Below, piece after piece: positions 1 through 8,219 of a stretch of DNA of 57,733 nt (position 1 is the first letter of the stretch; each line of letters begins with the position of its first letter). The position numbers were made by a program, and so were the translations under genes. The DNA lies in NCBI GenBank assembly GCA_024226335.1, contig JAAELY010000150.1:1-57733 (forward strand), read 5' to 3'. Origin of the DNA: a bacterium (GTDB taxonomy: Bacteria > Myxococcota_A > UBA9160 > SZUA-336). The notes under the pieces are model-generated. The model made no database searches, had not been told where the DNA came from, and saw only the letters and a program-made list of their open reading frames with translations.

Positions 1-660
1 ATCGAAGCCAATCGCACCAAGGGTACGCGCTGGGCCCGCTCTGCGGTGGCGTTGAAACACGACGAAGCACAGAGACTGCTCGAAGCGCTCGATGCGAATG
101 CTCGGGATCACTGGTACGTGTTGCCCGCCCCCGAAGACCTCGAACTCTATAGCGGCGAGAAGAACGGGGCCGAGATGCAGGGCAAGGGCACCTACGCCTT
201 CGAGGACGGAACTCGCTACGAAGGCGACTTCGATCAAGATCGTTTTCACGGTCAGGGTCGCGTGGTCTGGCCCAATGGTCGCGAGTACCGCGGAGCCTTC
301 GAGAACAACGATATGATGGGTCGCGGGAAACTGGCCATCAACGGTATGATGCAAAACGGTGAATTCGTCCTGGGTCTGCTCGAAGGATCTGGAAGCATGC
401 GCTGGCCGGATGGGCGCATCTACGCGGGAATGTTTCAACACGGAGTACCGCACGGCAACGGACAGATGCTGTCTCCCGACGGCAAGTCCTACAACGGAGA
501 GTTTGCGCGCGGTGTGCCACACGGTCCGGGGAAGATGACTCTACCCGATGGCCGTACTCGCACGGGTGTCTGGCATGAGGGCAAGCTCGCAAGCCAGCCG
601 CCGCCTGAAGGCGCAACGCAGCCCGAGGCCGACCCGCCTTCTGCGCCTGAGTCTGAGTAG
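1..660 (+). CDS. MORN-repeat protein, 5' end outside the window
   Basis: The reading frame is open from the first base, and the translated start (helical, coding-like) runs into the body, so the gene probably begins upstream. A GTG at 46 is the only obvious internal start. About six MORN-type repeats are visible, each around 23 residues, built on a G-x-G...DG-x-x-Y-x-G-x-F pattern (for example WPDGRIYAGMFQHG and SPDGKSYNGEFARG). The last ~25 residues are Pro/Glu-rich and probably disordered. MORN repeats usually serve as membrane-lipid or protein scaffolds; nothing here identifies a partner or reaction. The stop lies 9 bases before the end of the convergent CoA-transferase gene, so the locus looks unrelated to the steroid genes. 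Confidence 0.75.
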   Translation: MEANRTKGTRWARSAVALKHDEAQRLLEALDANARDHWYVLPAPEDLELYSGEKNGAEMQGKGTYAFEDGTRYEGDFDQDRFHGQGRVVWPNGREYRGAFENNDMMGRGKLAINGMMQNGEFVLGLLEGSGSMRWPDGRIYAGMFQHGVPHGNGQMLSPDGKSYNGEFARGVPHGPGKMTLPDGRTRTGVWHEGKLASQPPPEGATQPEADPPSAPESE

Positions 661-669
661 CTGCGAAGC

Positions 670-1932
670 TCAGTCCGAAGCGGCCGATACGACGCCGTCT
701 TCGCTCAGCGTTCGGAGTGCTTCGTCGTCGATCCCCAGGACGTTCTGCAGTACCTCGGCGGTGTGCTGACCGAGACTGGGAAACCGCCGGATCGGACCTT
801 CCTCGACCCGCGAGAGCTTCACCGGATTACCTGCGACCAGCATGGGTTTTTCCGCGTCGCTGCGCGGCACCTCGATCAACATATCGCGTTGAGCCACGTG
901 TTCGTCATTCACGAGATCGGATGCGAGGTTGCTGGGGCCGGCTGCGATGCCGTGCTCGCATAACTCCTGGCAGGCTTCGAGTCGCGTCTTGTCTGCCGCC
1001 CAGGTTTCCACGGCAGGTCGGATGACTGAATCCGTGTTTTCCGCCCAGCCCTCCCGCGTTTCGAAGCGAGGATCTCCACACCACTCCGGATGGCCGACCA
1101 GCTGAGACAGGTACTCGAAGTGGTGTTCGCGGAAGATCGACATCACGAAGTAGCCATCCGTCGCCTTGAAGCCCGCGACGATTCCGATCGATCCCGAGGT
1201 GGCCCAGCCCGCCGGTGCGCCCATCGACCAGAGTTGCGGGACCATATCGCACATGGCGATCATCGAATCGAACATCGAAATGTCGACGTGCTGGCCGAGA
1301 CCCGTGACTTCGCGATGCCGCAGGGCTGACAGAAGTCCGATCACACCGAACAAGGCGCTGGCGTTGTCGCCCAGCGCACCCGCCACCACGACCTGCGGGG
1401 GTTCGCCTTCCACTCGTTTGGGTTCGTAAAGACCGGCCATGGCCTCCGCGACCGGAGCATATGCGGGCCAGGTGCGATACGGCGAAGGTGTCAGGTGTCC
1501 GAAACCGGAGATCGACAGGTAGATCACACGCGGGTCGATTTTCTGGATCTCGTCGTACCCCAGACCCAGGCGTTCCATGCTGCCCGGCGTGAAGTTTTCG
1601 GCGACGACATCGAAGTGCGGGACCAGACGCTTGAACAGCGCCTGACCTTCCGGACGCTTTAGATCGATCCCGATGCTGCTCTTGTTGAGGTTGTTGCGCA
1701 GGTAGGTCGCGCCCACCTTGCGCCCATCGTCGTCGACCAACGATGGCATCGCTCCGCGACCAGACTCGCCCGTGACTGGGTGTTCGACCTTGACCACTTC
1801 CGCACCGAGATACGACATGAGTTGTGTGGCGTACGGCAATGCCTGCATTTGTTCTGCGGCGAGGATTCGAACACCGTCGAGCGGTTTGCCAGAGGTGGCG
1901 TTGTTCGGCCTGGGGTGTTTTTCCGCGCGCAT
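670..1932 (-). CDS. Family III (CaiB/BaiF) acyl-CoA:CoA transferase
   Basis: About 420 residues, the usual length for a family III CoA-transferase, which moves CoA between acyl groups through an aspartyl-CoA anhydride. Visible hallmarks are the N-terminal G-V-R-I-L segment, LGAEVVKVEHP, the NLNKSSIGIDLK block, DVVAENFTPG and the presumed catalytic Asp in AGALGDNASA. The ATG at 1932 is preferred over longer frame extensions because the family homology begins shortly after it (PLDGVRILAAEQ). It is divergent from the racemase-like gene at 2148, and the shared 215-base intergenic region carries the operator-like repeats. This suggests co-regulation with the steroid genes. Its acyl substrate cannot be read from sequence. 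Confidence 0.85.
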   Translation of the reverse strand: MRAEKHPRPNNATSGKPLDGVRILAAEQMQALPYATQLMSYLGAEVVKVEHPVTGESGRGAMPSLVDDDGRKVGATYLRNNLNKSSIGIDLKRPEGQALFKRLVPHFDVVAENFTPGSMERLGLGYDEIQKIDPRVIYLSISGFGHLTPSPYRTWPAYAPVAEAMAGLYEPKRVEGEPPQVVVAGALGDNASALFGVIGLLSALRHREVTGLGQHVDISMFDSMIAMCDMVPQLWSMGAPAGWATSGSIGIVAGFKATDGYFVMSIFREHHFEYLSQLVGHPEWCGDPRFETREGWAENTDSVIRPAVETWAADKTRLEACQELCEHGIAAGPSNLASDLVNDEHVAQRDMLIEVPRSDAEKPMLVAGNPVKLSRVEEGPIRRFPSLGQHTAEVLQNVLGIDDEALRTLSEDGVVSAASD

Positions 1933-1968
1933 GAGTCGACTCCGGGTATCGGGCCAGATTGCGATGCG

Positions 1969-1978
1969 TACTATACGT
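1969..1978. promoter_or_regulatory. Partial operator-like site upstream of CoA-transferase
   Basis: The 10-mer TACTATACGT here equals the centre of the inverted repeat at 15805-15823 read on the other strand, and nine of its bases recur at 2112-2120. It lies about 37 bases upstream of the minus-strand start at 1932. Its minus-strand reading contains TATAGT, a good -10 hexamer. The outer arms of the full repeat are poorly conserved, so this may be only a promoter element or a half-site. Confidence 0.35.
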
Positions 1979-2112
1979 GGCGCTCGACAGGCTCCGAGAA
2001 TACAGCCCGCGAAGCGCCCGAGATCTGTCAGGAGGCCGGGGCATTTCATCGAGCGACGGACTCGGCTGGCTCTATAAGTATTTGAAATAATTGATGAATA
2101 TGGGGTCGATTT

Positions 2113-2131
2113 ACTATACGCTACGTATCGT
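2113..2131. promoter_or_regulatory. Operator-like inverted repeat in divergent promoter
   Basis: ACTATAC, five bases, then GTATCGT. This differs by one base from the perfect repeat upstream of the TetR gene at 15886 (ACGATAC-N5-GTATCGT). It ends 16 bases before the GTG start at 2148 and abuts TATACT (2131-2136), a plausible -10 hexamer, so a bound repressor would block the promoter. The surrounding 2075-2140 stretch is markedly AT-rich compared with the rest of the window. Confidence 0.6.
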
Positions 2132-2147
2132 ATACTATTGGCCGGCC

Positions 2148-3317
2148 GTGCCCACCACCCCGAAACTCGAAGGCATCACAGTGCTCGATCTTTCGAGTGT
2201 GGGGCCTGCATCGCGAGCGACCCGGTTGCTGGCCGACTACGGGGCGCGAGTCATCAAGCTCGGGCCGACGGCGCGCAAAGGCTCCGTGCAGGTTCGGCCT
2301 CCGTTTCACAGCTACGGTGCGGGCCGCGGTCTGCAACGCATGTCGCTCGACCTCAAGAGCCCCGGCGGCAAGAGTGCTTTTCTGCGTCTGGCCGAGAAAG
2401 CCGACGTGGTCGTCGAGAGTTACCGGCCGGGGGTCGTGAAGCGCCTGGGCATCGACTACGAAAGCGTGCGCGCGCTCAATCCCGGAATCGTTTACTGCTC
2501 GACCACCGGTTACGGGCAGGAAGGCCCGGCATCGACGTGGGCGGGACACGACATCAATTATCTGGCCATGTCCGGATACCTGGCGTGTACCGAGCCGCGT
2601 AGCGATGGCGGTCCGCCGATTCCCGGAGCGACCGTTGCCGATAGTGCCGGTGGTGGCATGCACGCAGTGATCGCGATACTGGCTGCGCTCGTGCGCCGGG
2701 GCATTGACGGGCAGGGCGACTATCTGGATGTCGCCGCGACCGATGGCGTGCTCTCGCTGATGTCGCTTTCGGTCGATCAGTTCCTGGCGACCGGTGAAGA
2801 AGCGGCGCCGCGACAGGTGCTGCTCACGGGTCGTTATGCGTTCTACGATCTGTACGAAGCCCGGGATGGTCGGTGGCTTTCGGTTGGTGCGATCGAGCCC
2901 CACTTCTATCGCAATCTGTGCAAGGCACTGTCTCTGGAACGTTACGCCGATCAGCAGATGAACGACGAGCTACAGGATGAGATCCGCGCAGCGTTTCGAG
3001 CCGCGTTTGCCCAGCGCGATCGCGACGAGTGGGTCGCCGAACTCGCGCCAGCCGATACCTGTGTCGCACCGGTGTACACGATTCCCGAAGTCACGCGGGA
3101 TACCCATCTGCGCGAACGCGGATTGTTCATGCAGGCCGAACACTCCGAGCACGGTGTATTCGAGCAGATGGCACCGATGCTAGCGGGCACGCAACGCGCG
3201 TTGCCCAGGCATCGCGTGCGCGATCCGGAAAGCAGCGATGCTGACGCCCTTCTGGCGGAAGTCGGCCTGAGTCGCGAAGAAATCGAGTCACTGCGCGCAG
3301 ACGGCGCAGTCGAGTAG
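2148..3317 (+). CDS. alpha-Methylacyl-CoA racemase (AMACR/Mcr-like)
   Basis: A 389-residue CaiB/BaiF-fold protein that looks like a racemase rather than a transferase. The three residues used by mycobacterial Mcr are present with the right spacing: His134 in AGHDINY, Asp165 in VADSAGGG and Glu250 in VGAIEPHF. The family epimerises 2-methylacyl-CoA thioesters, needed for beta-oxidation of methyl-branched chains such as the sterol C25/C26 side chain. The GTG at 2148 is chosen because homology (KLEGITVLDLS) starts just after it; upstream codons read through the AT-rich operator region. It probably forms an operon with the two MaoC genes downstream (11-base gap, then 1-base overlap). A non-racemising CoA-transferase remains possible but less likely. 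Confidence 0.8.
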   Translation: MPTTPKLEGITVLDLSSVGPASRATRLLADYGARVIKLGPTARKGSVQVRPPFHSYGAGRGLQRMSLDLKSPGGKSAFLRLAEKADVVVESYRPGVVKRLGIDYESVRALNPGIVYCSTTGYGQEGPASTWAGHDINYLAMSGYLACTEPRSDGGPPIPGATVADSAGGGMHAVIAILAALVRRGIDGQGDYLDVAATDGVLSLMSLSVDQFLATGEEAAPRQVLLTGRYAFYDLYEARDGRWLSVGAIEPHFYRNLCKALSLERYADQQMNDELQDEIRAAFRAAFAQRDRDEWVAELAPADTCVAPVYTIPEVTRDTHLRERGLFMQAEHSEHGVFEQMAPMLAGTQRALPRHRVRDPESSDADALLAEVGLSREEIESLRADGAVE

Positions 3318-3328
3318 AGGAGAGCCCG

Positions 3329-3841
3329 ATGTCCGAAGAGATTCCCGCCGAGGTCGAGGCCTGGATCGGCCAGAAACGCTACGTGGAAGAAGCCGAGGTC
3401 GAAGTCGAACGCGGTTTCATCCAGACCAGTTGCGTCTCGGCCGAGTACGGCAACCCGCTCTTCTGGGACGAGAAGCAGGCCAAGGACATCACCGATGGTT
3501 GGATCGCACCCCCGACCATGATCTCGGTCTGGTGTCGACCGTTGCTCTGGACACCCGAGCGCAACGAAGAAGGCCTTGCGCTGAAGGTACACTTCGATCT
3601 CAAGGAAGCGCTGAACCTCCCCGAGGCGATCATGTCGGCGGATGAACTCGTCTTCCACGCGCCGGTGCGCATCGGAGACCGCGTGCGCAACTGGCAGGTC
3701 TTGCGTTCGTTGAGCGACTGGAAGACGACTCGGCTCGGGCGGGGCCGGTTCTGGTCGATCGAGGTCGTGTACGTGAATCAGGACCAAGAACTCCTGGTGC
3801 AGGAGAACATCACGGGCTTCGGCTATCGGAGGGAAAACTGA
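3329..3841 (+). CDS. MaoC-like hydratase subunit, ChsH2 N-terminal-like
   Basis: 170 residues resembling the N-terminal hot-dog (FAS1-like dehydratase) half of ChsH2, the non-catalytic partner of the steroid enoyl-CoA hydratase ChsH1-ChsH2. Conserved-looking segments are SAEYGNPLFWD and GWIAPPTMISVW near the start and VYVNQDQELLVQENITGFGYR at the end. The C-terminal DUF35 domain carried by mycobacterial ChsH2 is absent. The stop overlaps the next start by one base (TGATG), implying translational coupling and a 1:1 complex. A purine-rich AGGAGAG stretch at about 3315-3322 serves as ribosome binding site. Role in sterol side-chain oxidation is inferred from the partner and neighbours. Confidence 0.72.
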   Translation: MSEEIPAEVEAWIGQKRYVEEAEVEVERGFIQTSCVSAEYGNPLFWDEKQAKDITDGWIAPPTMISVWCRPLLWTPERNEEGLALKVHFDLKEALNLPEAIMSADELVFHAPVRIGDRVRNWQVLRSLSDWKTTRLGRGRFWSIEVVYVNQDQELLVQENITGFGYRREN

Positions 3842-4323
3842 TGCCAGTGACAGGCCATAGGACGATCGATCAGGTGACCAAGGGCGACGCTCTGCCGGAG
3901 CTCGCATACGATGTAACTGCGACGACCGTGGTCGCGGGGGCTCTGGCCACTCGCGATTTCCGTCCAATGCACCACGATCGCGATTTTGCGATCAACCGCA
4001 GTGGTGTGAAGGACATCTTCATGAATACGCCGAACCTCGCGCTCTGGTTCGAGCGCTACATCACCGACTGGACTGGACCGCTTGGCCGCCCGGGTCGTAT
4101 GAAATTCCGCATGAAGGGCTCTGTGTTCGCGGGCGACCGTATGGTCTTTCGCGGCAAGGTCGAGAATATCGAGACCGACGCGACCGGTTGTGCCTGGGCG
4201 GACGTCTCGGTCGAGGTGGCTGTAGGCGATCAGGTCATGACCGCCTGCGATGCCCGCGTCGCCGTGCCCTCCACGCCCGACGACAATCCGTGGAAACGCC
4301 GCGGCGAAGACTGGAAGCCCTGA
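3841..4323 (+). CDS. MaoC-like enoyl-CoA hydratase, ChsH1-like
   Basis: 160 residues with the R-specific hydratase motif: Asp39 and His44 in ATRDFRPMHHD, followed by GVKDIFMN and ERYITDWTGP. This order closely resembles ChsH1 of M. tuberculosis, the catalytic subunit that hydrates the enoyl-CoA of the three-carbon steroid side chain. It carries roughly 30 extra residues compared with my recollection of mycobacterial ChsH1, split between the two ends. Start codon overlaps the stop of the ChsH2-like gene. It is the last gene of the 2148-4323 operon; 80 bases separate it from a convergent gene and no strong terminator hairpin is evident. Substrate is inferred, the catalytic residues are seen. 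Confidence 0.75.
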   Translation: MPVTGHRTIDQVTKGDALPELAYDVTATTVVAGALATRDFRPMHHDRDFAINRSGVKDIFMNTPNLALWFERYITDWTGPLGRPGRMKFRMKGSVFAGDRMVFRGKVENIETDATGCAWADVSVEVAVGDQVMTACDARVAVPSTPDDNPWKRRGEDWKP

Positions 4324-4403
4324 GACAGAAGACTTCCCGACGAATGATCACTGGATGAAACTGAAGGTCACTCTCGCGAATGGAGCGGGCGGCCTTCCCT
4401 GAA

Positions 4404-5279
4404 TCACGCGTCTTTCATCGGGTCGATCACTTCGTCGCCGAAGCGCCTCATCACGTCGAGCTTGGTCTGCAAGCTCGCGTCTGGCCCTGCGGTGTAGCTG
4501 AAGGGATAGTTCACCGTTCCGTGCGCTCCGAGTTCAGAGAGTCGTGCATAGGTGTCGCGATCGGGCGGTGTGACCAATGGCACGATCGTTTCGAAATTCC
4601 CGCCCTCGCGTCCCGCCCGTTTTCGCAAATGGCTGATCTCGCCCAGCAACTCCGCCGCCTGATCGGGTGTGTTCCCCGCGCCTACCCAACCATCGCCCAG
4701 GTTGGCGCAACGCCTCAGTGCTGCGCGGCTCGCTCCACCGATCCAGATCGGAATCGGAGAACTCGCTACGGGACTCATCTGTAAGCGCGGGAAAGCGAAA
4801 TTCTCTCCGCTGTGTTCGACGACCTGACCGCTCCAGAGCTTGCGCAGGATTTCGATGGATTCGTCGAAGCGCTTGCCGCGCTTTTCGAAGGGCACGCCGA
4901 GTACGTCGAACTCCTCGCGCATCCAACCGGCCCCCACGCCCAGGCTCACGCGATTATTGGACAGCACTGCAGCCGTGGAAACGGCCTTGGCGACTTCGAG
5001 CGGATTGTGCAGCGGCAGGACGTACACCATCGTCGAGAAGCGCAGGCGAGTGGTGACGGCCGCCATCGCCGAGATTGCCGCCCAGGGATCCGGGAACGGT
5101 GTCGTTCCCGTGAAGTCGGGGACGCCGTCTTCCGCGTACGGATATTTCGGCGCCATCTTCTCGGGGACGAAAACGTGTTCCGAAACCAGAACGCCTTCGA
5201 ATCCCGCGTCTTCTGCGCCGCGTGCGAGTTCGAGCAGTTCCGTCGCCTCATTGAAGGAAAGAGCCTGCCAGAACTTCAC
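4404..5279 (-). CDS. LLM-class (F420/flavin-dependent) oxidoreductase
   Basis: 291 residues with the luciferase-like TIM-barrel pattern: N-terminal ARGAEDAGFEGVLVSEH, central LRFSTMVYVLPLHNP, NNRVSLGVGAGW and C-terminal IPIWIGGASRAALRRCANLGDGW. Length and motifs fit the TIGR03619-type F420-dependent subfamily, whose members oxidise or reduce diverse substrates. The cofactor (F420 or FMN) cannot be settled by eye. Start is GTG at 5279; the protein begins MKFWQALSF. It faces the SnoaL-like gene across 115 bases and is convergent with the ChsH-like operon. Confidence 0.8.
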   Translation of the reverse strand: MKFWQALSFNEATELLELARGAEDAGFEGVLVSEHVFVPEKMAPKYPYAEDGVPDFTGTTPFPDPWAAISAMAAVTTRLRFSTMVYVLPLHNPLEVAKAVSTAAVLSNNRVSLGVGAGWMREEFDVLGVPFEKRGKRFDESIEILRKLWSGQVVEHSGENFAFPRLQMSPVASSPIPIWIGGASRAALRRCANLGDGWVGAGNTPDQAAELLGEISHLRKRAGREGGNFETIVPLVTPPDRDTYARLSELGAHGTVNYPFSYTAGPDASLQTKLDVMRRFGDEVIDPMKDA

Positions 5280-5321
5280 GCGACGTCCCCTCTAGGCAAG
5301 TCAGAGTGCCCGGTATCGGAG

Positions 5322-5336
5322 CGATTCATCGAATCG
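5322..5336. promoter_or_regulatory. Short dyad in divergent intergenic region
   Basis: CGATTC-ATC-GAATCG, a perfect 6-3-6 inverted repeat between the divergent LLM oxidoreductase (start 5279) and SnoaL-like gene (start 5395). The size fits a small operator, but there is no second copy and no regulator nearby, so this is only a candidate. Confidence 0.25.
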
Positions 5337-5394
5337 ATTCTAGCGCTATCCGCGACGGCTTGACGGTTTCGGCCCGGCGACGGACCATCGCACT

Positions 5395-5919
5395 ATGAGC
5401 ACTGCAGAGGCACTCGAAAAGCGAATTCAGGAACTCGAGGAGCGCCTTGCTGAGGTCGAAGACGTCCAGGCGATCCACAACCTGAAGTCGCGTTACGGCG
5501 CACTCGCCGATGCCCGCTACGACCGAAAGGGCGTACGGCCGCGAGCCGAACTGGAGCGGATTGCGAGTGAGATTACTCAGCTCTTCAGCGAGGATGCGAT
5601 CTGGGATGGCGGCCCCGGTCTCGGTGTCTGCCAGGGACACGATGCGATCTACGCGCGCTTTCTCGAACCGACGCTCCTGTTTTCCTGGCACTACTTCGTG
5701 AAGCCTCGGATTCAGGTCGATGGCGATTGTGCGTCGGGCAGCTGGGACATCCTGGCTCCGTGTACCACCGCCGACGGTCGTCCACACTGGATGGCCGGAG
5801 CCGAGGACGACGAGTACCGGCGCGTGAACGGACACTGGCTGCACAGCGCCATGAAGTTGCGAGTCGCGTTCATGGCACCGCACGAGCGCGGCTGGATCGT
5901 CAAGCCCCCTTCGCGCTGA
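5395..5919 (+). CDS. SnoaL-like / NTF2-fold protein with N-terminal coiled coil
   Basis: 174 residues. Residues about 5-25 form a short charged heptad helix (ALEKRIQELEERLAEVED). An NTF2-like cone fold follows, with IHNLKSRYGALADARYD, a FSEDAIWDGG strand, and conserved W/H positions in FSWHYFVKPRIQVDG and GHWLHSAMKLRVAF. This architecture is common among actinobacterial and proteobacterial aromatic/steroid clusters, where members act as cyclases, isomerases, dehydratases or non-catalytic binders. No specific active-site assignment can be made. Its last 20 bases overlap the 3' end of the convergent MFS gene. Confidence 0.7.
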   Translation: MSTAEALEKRIQELEERLAEVEDVQAIHNLKSRYGALADARYDRKGVRPRAELERIASEITQLFSEDAIWDGGPGLGVCQGHDAIYARFLEPTLLFSWHYFVKPRIQVDGDCASGSWDILAPCTTADGRPHWMAGAEDDEYRRVNGHWLHSAMKLRVAFMAPHERGWIVKPPSR

Positions 5920-7234
5920 AGTTTCCTGCGGATCCGCTTGCGGCCGCGCGCAGATCTTCGCGCAGGCTGCGGCTGGCCAGCCAGAAAAAGAGTCCGGCCA
6001 GTCCACCCAGTAGCGCGACCACGACGAGGGAATAGCGGATGGCCAATTCCCCGTACTCGGCTGCCAGTAGATCGTTCAGAAAGCCCACGACCAGCGGTCC
6101 CAGACCGAGTCCCGCGAGGTTCAAGATGAACAGGAGAACGGCCGAAGATGTCGCGCGCATCTGAGGACGGGCCAGACCCTGGGCCATCGACCACAGGGGG
6201 CCTACATACATGGCGCCGAGTACATAGAAGGGAATGAAGCAGACCAGAGCGGAGACTCGCTCGGGCAGCAATAGGAAGCCGATCGCGAAGGGAACGCCGA
6301 TCACCGAGACGAGTGCAGACAGGTACATATAGGCGCGAGCGTCGCGGGCGCCGAGGCGATCACCGATCACTCCACCGAGGTAGGCCCCCAGGCTTCCGCC
6401 GATCCCTACGACTGCGCCGAACCACAATCCGACCTCTGTGCCACTCATATCGTGAACGCGAAACAGGAAGGTCGGCCCCCAGATCAGGAATGCGTAGCCG
6501 GACACGGACTGGAAGCAGGCCGCGATCGTCAGCCAGACGTAGGCGCGACTGCGAAACAGGAAGCTCAATACTTCGCTGAGCACCGCAGGGGGCGGAGGTT
6601 CAGGCGTTTCCCAGTAACCCCGGGTCGGATCCTTGACGGTGGTCTTGACCAGCACGGCGATCGGCAGACCGGCGAGTCCCACGATCAGGAACGCCGTGCG
6701 CCAGTCGAAATGGTCGCGCACATAGCCACCGAAAAGATAGGCGATCGCCGAGCCCAGGTAGATCCCGGTGGCGTAGATGGAGAGCGCGGTCGCGCGACGT
6801 GACGGAGGAAACAAGTCGGCGATCAATGAATGTGATGGCGGACTGCCGCCCGCTTCCCCGATCCCCACGCCGACGCGCGCGAGCGCGAGTTGTAGCGTCG
6901 ATCCCGCGAGTCCTGAAACGGCCGTCATGGCACTCCACACCGCGAGGCTCAGCGAGATGATGAAACTGCGCGAGCCGCGATCGGCCCAGCGAGCGATGGG
7001 AATGCCCGCGAGTGTGTAGAAGAGTACGAAGGCCAGTCCGGACAGTGCCCCCATCACCGTGTCGGAGACCTCGAGGTCCTCCTTGATGTCCTGGAGCAGA
7101 ATCGAGAACACCTGGCGGTCGATGAAGTTGAACACGTAGACGACGAAGAGCACGCCCAGTACATAGCCGGAGTAAGAGCGGGAAAATTCCGGCTCGCGTT
7201 CGGAAGGCGTCGGTTCGGGTTCCGGGGTACTCAT
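5900..7234 (-). CDS. MFS transporter (spinster-like)
   Basis: 444 residues with about 12 hydrophobic segments. The motif after helix 2/3 (GIPIARWADRGSRSFII) is the MFS motif A variant of the spinster/sugar-phosphate-like branch, and NFIDRQVFSILLQDIKEDLEVSDTVMG is typical of that branch's first loop. ARVGVGIGEAGGSPPSHSLIADLFPPSRRATALSIY is the helix 4-5 region. Such transporters in hydrocarbon and steroid clusters are often annotated as uptake or efflux permeases for hydrophobic acids, but specificity is unknown here. The start overlaps the upstream Gfo/Idh/MocA stop by four bases (ATGA), so the two are likely co-translated. Confidence 0.85.
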   Translation of the reverse strand: MSTPEPEPTPSEREPEFSRSYSGYVLGVLFVVYVFNFIDRQVFSILLQDIKEDLEVSDTVMGALSGLAFVLFYTLAGIPIARWADRGSRSFIISLSLAVWSAMTAVSGLAGSTLQLALARVGVGIGEAGGSPPSHSLIADLFPPSRRATALSIYATGIYLGSAIAYLFGGYVRDHFDWRTAFLIVGLAGLPIAVLVKTTVKDPTRGYWETPEPPPPAVLSEVLSFLFRSRAYVWLTIAACFQSVSGYAFLIWGPTFLFRVHDMSGTEVGLWFGAVVGIGGSLGAYLGGVIGDRLGARDARAYMYLSALVSVIGVPFAIGFLLLPERVSALVCFIPFYVLGAMYVGPLWSMAQGLARPQMRATSSAVLLFILNLAGLGLGPLVVGFLNDLLAAEYGELAIRYSLVVVALLGGLAGLFFWLASRSLREDLRAAASGSAGNFSAKGA

Positions 7235-8217
7235 GAGCCGCGCGCTGGGAGTCCCGCGGCCGCGTAGATGGAGTCGATCACGCGCATGTTCGCAATCGAG
7301 TCCGCACCAGAAGTGAGGGCGGGTTCAGCAGAGCGAACCGCTTCGATGAAAGCGTCGAGCTGATGGTGGTAGGTCGTCTTGCTTTCGACGCTTTCCTCTC
7401 GCGTTCTCGACCCCGTGCTGAGACGGACTCTATGCCCCAGATGGGGCGCGAACGGATTCACGACTTCGAGTTCGGCGCGCGATCCACTCAGCTTGATCGT
7501 GGCGCCGCGGCTCGTTTCCGGGAGCATGGCGCAATACATGCGGGCTGTGATTCCAGAGGGAAAGCGCAGCTGGGCTTCCATCTCTACGTCGATACCCGGG
7601 GGATCTTGTTTGGCCGATGCAGCGAGAACTTCCGGCTCTTCGCCGATCAGCGAGCGCAGGAGGTGGATCGGATAGCAACCCAGATCCATCGTGCCTCCAC
7701 CACCGAGTGCAACCTGGTAGCGGATGTCGGCTTGATTCGGGATGGGAACGCTGAATGCCGCATCGATGTGAGAGATCGTGCCGAGTTCGCCGGAGCGACA
7801 GATCTCGATCAAGCGCGCCGTCAGCGGGTGGTAGCGGTAGTGAAACGCTTCGACCAGAGTTCGTCCTGTTTCCTGCGCGCAATCCACCATCTCCTGAGCC
7901 TGGGAAGCATTGAGCGCAAAAGGCTTTTCGCACAGGACGTGCTTGCCCGCGCGCAAGGCCGCAAGGGTCCAGGGTGCGTGAAGGCTCGCGGGAAGCGCGT
8001 TGTACACCGCATCGATGTCCTCGCGCTCGAGCAGTGCATCGTAGTCGCGGGATACCTCTGGAATCGAGTGTTCCCGAGCAAAGGCTTCGGCGCGTTTCCG
8101 ATCGCGCGAGGCGACGCTTACGATCGCGGCGCGATCGTCGTCGAGGCATGGCTGGATCAGGGCGCGAGGCGCGATTCTCGCCGCGCCCAGGATGCCAAAA
8201 CTCAGTAGGAAACTCAT
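7231..8217 (-). CDS. Gfo/Idh/MocA-family NAD(P)-dependent oxidoreductase
   Basis: 328 residues. The N-terminal Rossmann fold starts GILGAARIAPRAL, followed by the family hallmark CEKPFALN (EKP lysine) near residue 98 and EAFHYRYHP in the catalytic region. GGGTMDLGCYPIHLLRSLIGEEP matches the C-terminal domain of the trans-1,2-dihydrobenzene-diol/glucose-fructose oxidoreductase-like branch. The family usually acts on sugars or cyclic diols. Three genes (ligase 8220-9782, this one and the MFS gene) run in the same direction with 2-base and overlapping junctions, so they form one operon. Substrate unknown. Confidence 0.82.
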   Translation of the reverse strand: MSFLLSFGILGAARIAPRALIQPCLDDDRAAIVSVASRDRKRAEAFAREHSIPEVSRDYDALLEREDIDAVYNALPASLHAPWTLAALRAGKHVLCEKPFALNASQAQEMVDCAQETGRTLVEAFHYRYHPLTARLIEICRSGELGTISHIDAAFSVPIPNQADIRYQVALGGGGTMDLGCYPIHLLRSLIGEEPEVLAASAKQDPPGIDVEMEAQLRFPSGITARMYCAMLPETSRGATIKLSGSRAELEVVNPFAPHLGHRVRLSTGSRTREESVESKTTYHHQLDAFIEAVRSAEPALTSGADSIANMRVIDSIYAAAGLPARGS

Positions 8218-8219
8218 GG

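Noticed and set aside
2951-3967. Long minus-strand frame opposite the racemase and ChsH2-like genes
   Set aside because: Arg/Ser-rich shadow translation; both plus-strand genes have intact family motifs.
5900-5919. Twenty-base overlap of convergent SnoaL-like and MFS genes
   Set aside because: Both ends are supported by in-frame sequence; short 3' overlaps are normal in compact genomes.
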